Of a stretch of DNA of 64,000 bases, positions 56,901 through 64,000 are shown piece after piece (position 1 is the first letter of the stretch; every line of letters begins with the position of its first letter). Origin of the DNA: Closterium sp. Naga37s-1 (taxonomy: Eukaryota; Streptophyta; Zygnematophyceae; Desmidiales; Closteriaceae). The stretch spans positions 2,138,501 through 2,202,500 of the forward strand of contig CANJKZ010000264.1 in assembly GCA_947471745.1 (NCBI GenBank). Direction: 5' to 3'. A program made the translations under genes and the position numbers. The notes below the pieces were generated by a model that saw only the letters and a list, made by a program, of their open reading frames with translations, made no database searches and was not told the DNA's origin.

Positions 56901-59900
56901 CCCTGTCCTTCCCCCGCAGATCTCCCCTGTCCTTCCCCCGCAGATCTCCCCTGTCCTTCCCCCGCAGATCTCCCCTGTCCTTCCCCCGCAGATCTCCCCT
57001 GTCCTTCCCCCGCAGATCTCCCCTGTCCTTCCCCCGCAGATCTCCCCTGTCCTTCCCCCGCAGATCTCCCCTGTCCTTCCCCCGCAGATCTCCCCTGTCC
57101 TTCCCCCGCAGATCTCCCCTGTCCTTCCCCCGCAGATCTCAAACGTTCTTCAGGAGGTGGCAGGCAAGGAAGGAATGAATGACCCCACCTCAGTGCTGGC
57201 AAGAGTGTTGTGAGTCGACTCGCAACTCACCTCGCCCGGTTGATCTTCGTCCACTCTTCCCCTCCCCCACAAATAGCGAACGTGCTGCAGCAGTGGCCAG
57301 GCAAGGAGGGCGTGAGTGTAGTGCCTGTTCGCACTGGCAGGGCTGTTGTGACTCGACCCACAACACCGCACGTCACCTCCCACCACCCCGCCCCCACCTG
57401 CGGCAGATAGTGGACGTGCTACAGGAGGTGGCAGGCAGGGAGGGCGTGAGCCTACCGCCCGTGCTGGCAGGGCTGTTGTGAGTCGGCTCACAACACACCC
57501 CTGTCCGCAACCCCTTCCCATCGCGCCCCCCCCTCCCCACCTGCGGCAGATAGTGGACGTGCTACAGGAGGTGGCAGGCAAGGAGGGCGTGAGTCTACCA
57601 CCGGTGCTGGCAGGGCGGATGGCAGTGAGCAGCAACCGCAACCTGCGTAAGGCGCTGCTCTCCCTTGAAGCCGCCAAAGCCGCCCAGTGAGATGCCTGCC
57701 TGCGAGCCTATTGTGAGCTCCCGCTCTCAATTCACCTGGTCTCTGTCCCATCATCGGACAGTTTTGCCGCACTGCACTCCTCTGATCACCTGTGTTTGCT
57801 CTCTTTTGCTGCCACCTGTGGAAGGTGCTGCTCGCCTCAGGCCGCTAAAGCTGCCCAGGTAGAACCAAAATGGCTCTCTTTCTTTGCAGCTGTGCAGCTG
57901 GTATCCTCTGCGTTCTCAGACTATGCACTTAGCTTTCCGCAAGGCAAGGAAAGCCCCCATCTGTTACCCTCATCGCTCAACTCTCATTCACCGATTCCCA
58001 TCTCCTCCACCACTCCCCATCTCCTGCAGCACACCGCCCTGTACTCGCACTCACTCCCTCTCACCGTTCCCCCCACTCCCCATGCGCACAGCTACCCGTT
58101 GAGTGACAGCCAGCCGGTGCAGCAGAACGACTGGGAGCTGTGTGTGGTTGAGATCGCTGCTGACATCATCAGCGAACAGAGCCCCCGCCGGTGAGGCATG
58201 TGTGGTAGGGGTGGGAAGAGGGTGGGAAGAGGGTGGGAAGAGGGTGGGAAGAGGGTGGGAAGAGGGTGGGAAGAGGGTGGGAAGAGGGTGGGAAGAGGGT
58301 GGGAAGAGGGTGGGAAGAGGGTGGGAAGAGGGTGAGAAGAGGGTGGGAAGAGGGTGAGAGGATGATAGTGTGTGGAAAGGTGGGGAGAGTGTGGGCGGGT
58401 GGGAAAGGTTGAGGGTGGGGAGAGAGTGGGCGGGTGGGAAAGGTTGAGGGTGGGGAGAGGGTGGGCGGGTGGGAAAGGTTGAGGGTGGGGAGAGAGTGGG
58501 CGGGTGGGAAAGGTTGAGGGTGGGGAGAGAGTGGGCGGGTGGGAAAGGTTGAGGGTGGGGAGAGAGTGGGCGGGTGGGAAAGGTTGAGGGTGGGGAGAGA
58601 GTGGGCGGGTGGTTAAGCATGGAGTGGGAGCAGCATGTTGCGGGGTGTCAGGGGATGTCAGAATGCATTTCTCGTTTGAGAGATGGTGGATGGGTGAGGA
58701 AGCAAGGAGGTGAGGAAACGAGGAGGTGAGGAGGCAAGAGGCAAGGATGGGAGGGAGGAGCTAAGAAGCTCATAACCTCTCCATCCTCCTGAACCGCATG
58801 CCGTGCCCGCCCTGCACGAAGTCTTGCGCGCCTCTTCCCATTCTATCTCCTCATACCTTCTCATCAGGCGGTCCCTGTTCTCTCTTCCCTGCTCCTCTTC
58901 CCTCTCTTTCCTCCCCCTCCACCTCCTCCTTCATTCCCCTCTCCCCTTCCCACCCCATGCCAGCCTGTTTCAGATCCGAGCCAAGTTCTACGACCTTCTC
59001 ATCAACTGCATCCCACCGCACCTCATCCTCAAGGTAAGGCCCTACACCTACACCCAACTGAACCAGTTCCTGGGCCCTAGTTTGTACCATGCGCCTGACA
59101 GGCCATTAACCCCCACCCACTCTCCACTCCCCGCCAGCGTCTGACAGTGAAGGTGACGTGTCAGTTGACGCTCACAACCTCCCCTTCTTTCACGTTGTTT
59201 CCCCGTCTTCTTCCTCTCCCCACCCTCACTGCTCCCCGCAGCATCTGATGGCGGAGCAGATGCGCAGGATGCAGGCTCATCTCATCTCATCACCTCATGC
59301 CGTCCTTAACCCCTCTCCACCCCCCTGCAACCCACTGCCTTCTCCAGTGTCTGACAGTGGATTTGATGCGCAGGATGGACGCGGAGCTCACGACTTTTGA
59401 GGCACCTCAAAAGTCGTCTCCTGTCTCGAGCAAGAGTCAAACTGGACGCAAACTGAAAGTGGAGTTGATGATGTGCAAGATGGATGTGGAGCTTGAGCAC
59501 GGCACGACGAGTCTATTTCTGAGGCGCATCAATCATAGCCTCCTCATCCCCTCTCTACACCTCCTCGCCTCTTCCTCCCCCCCTCCCAGCGCCTACCAGT
59601 GGAGTTGATGCGAAAGATGGATGCCCAGAACTTCAACCCTCTCTACTCCACCTTCCTCCCTCTCCCCTCCCCTCCCCCAGCGCCTGACGGTGCAAGATGG
59701 GCGGTCAAACTTCAATCCCCCATCCCTTCTCTACTCCCCCTTACCCCCTCCCCCCCCCCCCCCCCCCCCCCCCAGCGCCTGACAGTGGAGTTGATGCGCA
59801 AGATGGACGCGGAGCTGAAGCACGACGCGGGCCTCCATCCAAGCCCGTGCCTCACCTCTCTCTCCTCCCGCCCCTTCCCCCCCAGCGCCTGACAGTGGAG

Positions 59901-61934
59901 CTGATGCACAAGATGGACGCGGAGCTGAAGCACGACGTGTGCCACTGGGCCGCCTTCTATGTGCGTGCTGTATGGGCGTGGGGAAGAGAGGGGAAAGGAA
60001 GTATGGGGTGTGAAGTGAACTCACAGGCTTTCAAGCACGACGTGTGCCACTGGGCCGCCTTCTATGTGCATGCTGCATGAGGCGGGGAGGGGGTGGGAAG
60101 CTTGGTATATAGTTGGGGTGTAATCCACTCGAAAGCATAAACACAACGTGGACCACTGGCCCGCCTCCTGCGTTCGTGCTGCAACAAGGGGGGAGAGGGG
60201 GAGGGGAATGGAGGGGAAAGGAAATAGGGGTGTGAGTTGTAATGGTTGTGGACTCATAGGCTCTCAAGCATGCCGTGTACCACTGGGCCGCCTTCCATGT
60301 GTGTGCTGCAGCAAGGGGGGAGGTGGGGGGAGAAGGGGGGAATGGGAGGAGAGTAAAAAGAGGGGAGAGGGAATAGAGAGTGGGGATGAGGGGGGGGGAA
60401 GAGGGGGGTTGGGGGTTGGGAAAGAAAGAAGAGTCATTGTGACTTTCCCCTCCACATTCTGAGCTCAAGCTTTGGCTGCCTGGCACGTGTAGTGATGGTG
60501 ATGGTGATGGTGATGGTGATGGTGATGGTGATGGTGATGGTGATGGTGATGGGTGATGGTGATGGTGATGGTGATGGGTGATGGTGATGGGTGATGGTGA
60601 TGGTGATGGTGATGGTGATGGTGATGGTGATGGTGATGGTGATGGTGATGGTGATGGTGATGGTGATGGGTGATGGTGATGGTGATGGTGATGGTGATGG
60701 TGATGGTGATGGTGATGGGTGATGGTGATGGTGATGGTGATGGTGATGGTGATGGTGATGGTGATGGTGATGGGTGATGGTGATGGGTGATGGTGATGGT
60801 GATGGTGATGTGTGGGAAATTCTTAGGTTTAATAGACCATGTTAAGAGGTGTCACAACTCAGGCTGGAGGCATGTTCCTCTAACAGCCTTCGATGTGTTT
60901 TTATCGAGGGAAGGAGCCTGTGCTTTCAGGGGTGGATGGATGGTTGGTGGGTGGGTGGGAAGGCAACTGGGTTGGGGGCCTTATACTGGGTGAGACAGCT
61001 TAGATGAAATGCCCTCAGGTATCGAACATTGTCGTCTATTAAACATCATGGGCCGCAAGCTTGTTGCCTGTACACAGGCATGTAATGCATGCATGCATCC
61101 ATACATTGATGCATGCATGACATGAATGGCCGGTTTCTTCAGGTTAACATGCAAATTTTTCTGTGTGTGGATCGCATTTGTGTGTTAAAGCCAGGGTCTC
61201 AAGTAAGCTAAGGAGCCGTCAACTGCAAAGCAGTTGACGCTAGGTTACCTAGTTATTGCCGACGAAGTTCTTTCTGGTTGGGTTGAAAAATCAGCTTGCG
61301 ACACACCCCAGAAGCGATTGCACAACACTTTTGAGTACTTGAGACTTTCGATGAGTTGGGGGCATTTTAGGTTTGGCTCCGAACCAAGTTTCCAAACCTA
61401 GAAGGTTCGGGTACACCCAACGATTTGCGTTCACTTCGCACCCCTCGCTTCTCCCCACTTCAAACCTTTCACCTCGCCAACCAATCGCAGCCCAACTTTC
61501 ACCAGCAACTGCAAAACACTTGTAGTACTTGAGACCCTGGCTTTAATATTCGCCTAAGCAGGAGCATCGGTTACATTTGGGACAAAAATCGATATTCCAC
61601 CTTGAAGGTATGTTGCACCACATGCCAATGCATGCACCACGTGCCAATGCATGCACCACACGCCAATGCATGCACCACGTGCCAATGCTTGCACCACATG
61701 CCAATGCATGCACCACATGCCAATGCTGCAAAAGCCAAGCTGGTGCATGCCAAGTTACATCACTTCTCCCCACCATGTGCATCCACCCATGTGCATCCAC
61801 CCAACCCTTCCCTTCCCCTCCCCTTCCTCCCCCTCCCTGCTTCTCCCTGCGTTTCCCTTGCGCCTTTGCGTGCAGCCTTTGCTGCCAAGGTCATGGCGAT
61901 CTACAAGGAATTCCTCATTAATGAGTTTGGTTGA
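52480..61934 (+). CDS. RFC3: Replication factor C subunit 3 (clamp-loader small subunit), 13 exons, 354 aa
   Basis: Small subunit of the nuclear clamp loader, which opens PCNA and places it on primed DNA. Exons: 52480-52563, 53265-53375, 54088-54120, 54435-54603, 55524-55567, 55657-55731, 56107-56169, 57550-57686, 58092-58190, 58964-59033, 59886-59960, 61562-61607, 61876-61934 (1065 nt with TGA). The start [14 protein letters not shown] matches the family N-terminus. Walker A is GPSGAGKKT (residues 41-49); the Walker B position reads VLVLNEVD (133-140), the non-DEAD form usual in this subunit; SRC is at 179-181. The collar follows ([39 protein letters not shown]) and the protein ends [14 protein letters not shown]. 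Length equals plant RFC3 (about 354 aa, from memory). All introns are GT-AG except exon 5 to 6, where only a CA...AG cut keeps frame. Exon borders carry truncated tandem copies, listed separately. Identity is very secure; splicing is predicted, not observed. Confidence 0.95.
52751..53264 (+). repeat. Three truncated echoes of RFC3 exon 2 with its acceptor
   Basis: Copies of a pyrimidine tract, AG and the first 45-60 bases of exon 2 begin at about 52751, 52936 and 53140, before the full exon at 53265. Each contains a version of ATCTGCTGCTGTTCGGCCC, and two are followed by the same ACAATA(A)TACATGT tail before the next pyrimidine tract. The copy at 53140 still reads [14 protein letters not shown] but lacks the rest of the P-loop. 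Divergence increases with distance from the real exon. Confidence 0.85.
53827..54083 (+). repeat. (GT)n microsatellite abutting RFC3 exon 3
   Basis: About 257 bases of GT repeat interrupted by GCGCGCTT and GCGTGCGTGCGCTT blocks, ending 4 bases before the exon 3 acceptor AG. It replaces the usual pyrimidine tract of that splice site. The Cys/Val and His/Thr open frames over it are repeat translations. Confidence 0.95.
54313..54405 (+). repeat. Echo of RFC3 exon 4 5' part
   Basis: After TTGGCAG, a 90-base copy of the start of exon 4 (AAGCTAGAGGTGGAACTGAC, then CACCACGTGGAGCTGAG) ends in unrelated sequence. It lies 122 bases upstream of the full exon 4 and carries its own acceptor. Confidence 0.9.
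54660..54730 (+). repeat. Echo of RFC3 exon 4 3' part with donor
   Basis: A copy of the last 60 or so bases of exon 4 (GAGATCATCAAGGACGTGGC to GGGCAACAGAAGCTTTTAAG) followed by GGGTACGTC, a donor-like end. It lies in intron 4, with no visible acceptor of its own. Confidence 0.9.
55045..55656 (+). repeat. 136-bp tandem array: pyrimidine tract + acceptor + RFC3 exon 5
   Basis: Acceptor-plus-exon copies start at 55116, 55252, 55388 and 55524, exactly 136 bases apart. The first has diverged; the last three look identical. A fifth tract ends at 55656 and runs straight into CATGCGCTACGG, the continuation of the protein. Each exon copy reads [15 protein letters not shown] and is followed by TGTCTCTTTCC. 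I used the fourth copy in the gene model; the copies are interchangeable at protein level. Confidence 0.93.
55732..55830 (+). repeat. Echoes of RFC3 exon 6 3' end
   Basis: After the exon 6 donor, two partial copies of its last bases occur: GCCGCATCGTCACGTGCTGC at about 55762 and GCTGCTCCTCCGCCTCGCAG near 55800, the latter followed by GCGGGC where the real exon has GTGAGG. Confidence 0.8.
56337..57135 (+). repeat. 24-bp minisatellite of 33 splice-acceptor-like units
   Basis: Thirty-three head-to-tail copies of a 24-bp unit, apparently identical, each made of CTTCCCCCGCAG followed by ATCTCCCCTGTC. Every unit carries a pyrimidine tract and CAG, i.e. a plausible 3' splice site. The last unit runs into ATCTCAAACGTTCTTCAGG, a truncated echo of exon 8. 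The 321-residue open frame over the array (repeating PPQISPVL) is an artefact of 24 being divisible by three. Confidence 0.97.
57136..57549 (+). repeat. Three truncated echoes of RFC3 exon 8
   Basis: Copies of the exon 8 5' part begin after AG at 57136, 57277 and 57407, 130-143 bases apart, before the full exon at 57550. They read [25 protein letters not shown] and [20 protein letters not shown], and each ends near TTGTGAGTCG or TTGTGACTCG rather than continuing to [13 protein letters not shown]. Confidence 0.92.
57820..57866 (+). repeat. Echo of RFC3 exon 8 3' end
   Basis: Reads AAGGTGCTGCTCGCCTCAGG then GCCGCTAAAGCTGCCCAGGT, a diverged copy of the last 45 bases of exon 8 with a donor-like CAG/GTAGAA. 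Lies in intron 8. Confidence 0.8.
58205..58360 (+). repeat. 11-bp minisatellite (GTGGGAAGAGG)
   Basis: About 13 tandem copies of GTGGGAAGAGG in intron 9, beginning about 15 bases after the exon 9 donor. Purine-rich on the + strand. Confidence 0.92.
58378..58614 (+). repeat. About 35-bp minisatellite in intron 9
   Basis: Six to seven copies of a purine-rich unit containing GGGTGGGAAAGGTTGAGGG and TGGGGAGAGAGTGGGC, almost without variation, following the 11-bp array. Confidence 0.9.
59138..59885 (+). repeat. Seven truncated echoes of RFC3 exon 11 with acceptors
   Basis: Copies of the start of exon 11 begin at 59138, 59242, 59348, about 59446, 59590, 59681 and 59776, roughly 90-145 bases apart, before the full exon at 59886. 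Most have a C-rich tract plus CAG in front and read versions of [17 protein letters not shown], breaking off at different points. Only the last copy continues into VCHWAAFY. Several acceptors look as strong as the real one. Confidence 0.93.
60025..60320 (+). repeat. Three echoes of RFC3 exon 11 3' end with donor
   Basis: Copies of the last 35 bases of exon 11 plus the beginning of the intron occur at about 60031, 60143 and 60265 (CACTGGGCCGCCTTCTATGT and variants), 110-120 bases apart, each followed by GCATGCTGC or GTGCTGCAGCAAGG like the true donor side (GTGCGTGCTG). Confidence 0.9.
60491..60812 (+). repeat. GGTGAT hexanucleotide array
   Basis: About 320 bases of GGTGAT repeat, with an extra G (GGGTGAT) at several places, inside intron 11. 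Confidence 0.97.
61185..61546. mobile_element. MITE-like element with 17-bp terminal inverted repeats (TTAA or TA target)
   Basis: A perfect inverted repeat, AGCCAGGGTCTCAAGTA on the left and its reverse complement on the right, is flanked on both sides by TTAA (61185-61188 and 61543-61546). The body of about 354 bp is AT-richer than the surrounding intron and has no coding content. A TTAA target would suggest a piggyBac-type origin; a TA target (Tc1/mariner type) is also compatible. An internal stretch at about 61318-61350 resembles the right end (AACACTTTTGAGTACTTGAG). The right end lies only 15 bases before RFC3 exon 12. Non-autonomous DNA transposon; good but not certain. Confidence 0.75.
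61615..61728 (+). repeat. 19-bp minisatellite in RFC3 intron 12
   Basis: Six copies of GCACCACATGCCAATGCAT with one or two changes each, starting 8 bases after the exon 12 donor. Confidence 0.93.
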
Positions 61935-62059
61935 TTGATGCGCATAGCGCTGGGGAGGTTCATGCATTGGTCTGACGCAGGGGTCTAGCGGGTGTATGTC
62001 GTACCGGTATATGTGCAATTGAAAGGCGCAAAGCTGTGGATGAAGGGTACCGTATGTAT
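61935..62059 (+). other. RFC3 3' flank
   Basis: The 125 bases between the RFC3 stop codon and the next copia LTR; presumably part of the 3' untranslated region. No AATAAA hexamer was seen, so polyadenylation may use a weak signal here or sequence within the LTR. Confidence 0.4.
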
Positions 62060-62190
62060 TGTCAAGAAACTGAACGAGAATGATTGAATTGAGATAGAAC
62101 TGAGTACAAGTACTAACCCAGATTGGGTTGTACCCCTTATGGGCTACCCCACTACAGCCTACACAATAAAAGCATTATAACATTTTGACA
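62060..62190 (-). repeat. 3' LTR of copia A6 (131 bp)
   Basis: TG...CA repeat with the A-family core GAGTACAAGTACTAACCC, GGGTTGTACCCC and CTACCCCACTA. It starts 126 bases after the RFC3 stop codon and is oriented opposite to RFC3. Confidence 0.87.
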
Positions 62191-64000
62191 CACCCCCATA
62201 GGCAAAGTAGGGGAGAACAAGCGGTTACAAGACCAGTCAAAAAAAGCAAAGCAAGCTCAGGGTGGATCACGAAGTCACCACACATTCCGAGCACAAGCAA
62301 ATGGCCACAAGCCCTGTTCACATGCAGAGTTATATAAAAGAGAACAAACAGTACAGTGATCATAACCTAGCAAGTGTAAGCATGCAGGTACCGTACATAT
62401 ATGTGTATATATATATATATACATACATATCACAGTACGAGCAAAATCACGCAATGAGCAAATGAGGCAAAGTAGGCACAAGGCCTAAAACAGTACAGAA
62501 GTGCTGATGATCACCAGACTGAAGTGCCTTGGTGAAGATGTCAGCAGTGTTGGCCCGAGTGGCCACGTAAGCAAGACGAAGCTGAACACGCTGCTGCAAC
62601 TCTCGAGCAAGGAAGTAAAGCAAAGCGATGTGCTTCGTCCTGTGCTCGACTCTGTGCTCCTGACACAAGGCAATCATGGCCTTGTTGCCTACGCATAGAA
62701 CTGGAGGAGAACGAGGCCGCTCTCCTAAGTCGATCAGCAGGTAGGTGAGCCAGCGTAACTCCTGTGCAGCTATGGCTCCTGCGCAGATCTCTGCATTACA
62801 ACTGGAAGTGAGAACAGAAGACGAGCGGATAGACCGCCAAGAAACAGAGCCGGAGCCAAGGCTGAAAGTGTAACCCTATGACGACCGCTGCATAGCCAAG
62901 TCGTCAACCCAAGACGCGACTGCGTGTCCAGTGAGGACAACGGGACCCCGTCCTCCAAGCACGAGCCCCATGCCCGATGTACTGCACAAGTAGCGCAGCA
63001 CCCTCTTAGCGGCCTCCCAATGCTATGGTCGGTGTCTCCCGGGCGCAACGTAGCGTGTCAGGATGCTAAGAGGGTAGGCAAGGACAGGTTGAGTGCAAGT
63101 CATCAGATACATGAGGCAGCCCACAAGCTCTGGATACGGGCCACTCGGCTCTACGGAATCGTTCGCAGGTGGAGCTGAGAGCGAGTGACTGGTAGGCAGA
63201 GGAGTGGACTGTGGCGAGGAGTACCGGAAGCCGAAGCGCTGGAGGACTTGGTGCACCATGTGTGACTGAGTCAGGGTGATGGTGCACCGTGCTCTGTCCT
63301 GGGTGATCTGCAAGCCAAGATAGCTGCGCAGCTCACCCAGGTCAGTGTAGGTGTGTCTCTTCTGCAGCTCCGACTTCATAAGGGCCAGTGCCTCAATGTC
63401 AGTAGTGGCAAAAACCAAGTCATTGACGTACACGAGGATGTAGAACGGCGGCAGCGAAGTATCGGTGCGTAGAAAAAGCGACGGGTCAGCAGTCGAAGGA
63501 GCAAACCCAAGAGCCGCAAGTGTCGTCCTCAGTGTGTCGTGCCACTCGCGAGGCGCCTGGCGGAGACCGTAGACTGGCCGCCGGAGGCTCCACAGGGTAC
63601 CTGTAGGAAACGACCCAGTGAAGCCAGGTGGGCGACGCAGCCAGATCTCCTCGTGAAGGCTGCCCAACAAGAAGGCTGTGCTGAAGTCAAGAGAGTGAAG
63701 CTCGTAGTCACGCTGAGCGGCGACGTGTAGTAGAACCCGAAGAGTGGTCAACTTCGGGGTAGGGGAGAAGTTATGGAAGAAGTCAACTCCTTGTCGCTGT
63801 CTAAAGCCTCGTGCAGCGTAACGATCCTTGAAGACAGGCGGAGAATCCGGCGGCCGCTTCACCCTGAAAATCCACATGCCATCGAATATGTTCGCCCCAG
63901 GAGGGGGAACTGCATTGACATAGGTTCCAGTGAACTTCCAGGATGCCATCTCTGCGTCCATGGCTGTCTACCACTGAGAGGAGTAGGGACCCGTAATCGC
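62060..64000 (-). mobile_element. Ty1/copia family A, copy A6 (3' part, cut by window edge)
   Basis: Minus-strand copia A: 3' LTR 62060-62190 (TGTCAAGAAACTG...CATTTTGACA), purine tract, 3' untranslated part, RNase H (about 62677-62447 and left part of 63048-62770) and reverse transcriptase (63961-63023; YILVYVNDLVFATTD region). Integrase, gag and 5' LTR lie outside the window. Several breaks. Confidence 0.88.

Noticed and set aside
56337-57135. Regular short repeats as a possible CRISPR array
   Set aside because: Units are contiguous with no spacers, lie in a eukaryotic intron, and no cas genes are present.
56248-57213. 321-residue open frame made of repeating PPQISPVL, and matching frames on both strands
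   Set aside because: It is the translation of the 24-bp acceptor minisatellite; the unit length is a multiple of three so all frames stay open. No non-repeat domain.
57136-57213. [14 protein letters not shown] copy as the true exon 8 start
   Set aside because: It runs into a stop without the [13 protein letters not shown] part; only the copy at 57550 continues and splices in frame to exon 9.
1-64000. tRNA, rRNA or other structured RNA genes
   Set aside because: No cloverleaf with A/B boxes and no rRNA-like stretch was recognised; the tRNA-like matches are primer-binding sites of LTR elements.

Overview
The window reads as nuclear DNA of a plant-lineage eukaryote. It holds one host gene, a 13-exon replication factor C subunit 3 (RFC3) on the + strand at about 52.5-61.9 kb, and almost everything else is transposon. 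The predicted 354-residue protein resembles land-plant RFC3. The LTR elements use initiator-methionine-tRNA-type primer sites (TGGTATCAGAGC), and the DNA is GC-rich with many simple repeats. A streptophyte green alga or early land plant fits; the exact group is inference (a desmid-like alga is my best guess, weakly held).

Layout. 1-7.25 kb: two copies of one Ty1/copia family (called A here) joined head to head by a fold-back. 7.25-12.05 kb: a second copia family (B), minus strand. 12.05-14.28 kb: a broken hAT DNA transposon holding a solo LTR. 14.63-22.96 kb: a Ty3/gypsy element (G1), split by two small non-autonomous LTR elements (NA1, NA2), each with a perfect 5-bp target duplication. 22.96-33.14 kb: three more pieces of copia A. 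33.42-52.11 kb: a chromodomain-bearing Ty3/gypsy (G2). Inside G2 sits a copia (C1, TSD CGCAC), and inside C1 a second, apparently whole copia (C2, TSD TCCAC, end repeats with no difference noticed). 52.48-61.93 kb: RFC3. 62.06-64 kb: the 3' part of another copia A, starting 126 bp after the RFC3 stop codon.

The most unusual feature is inside RFC3. At several exon-intron borders the splice site plus the adjoining end of the exon has been copied in tandem, giving truncated 'exon echoes' in the introns: 3 before exon 2, 1 before and 1 after exon 4, 3 before exon 5, about 2 after exon 6, 33 short acceptor units plus 3 longer echoes before exon 8, 1 after exon 8, 7 before exon 11 and 3 after exon 11. 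The copy contiguous with the exon interior is the one that keeps the conserved reading frame. With those copies the exons total 1065 nt including the stop, the expected family length. One junction (exon 5 to 6) has no frame-keeping GT-AG solution.

A second theme is the short-LTR copia families. Most have a GC-rich minisatellite of about 0.9-1.2 kb between primer site and gag. They share an LTR core with a small hairpin, and the non-autonomous elements NA1 and NA2 keep these cis signals with no recognisable coding region.
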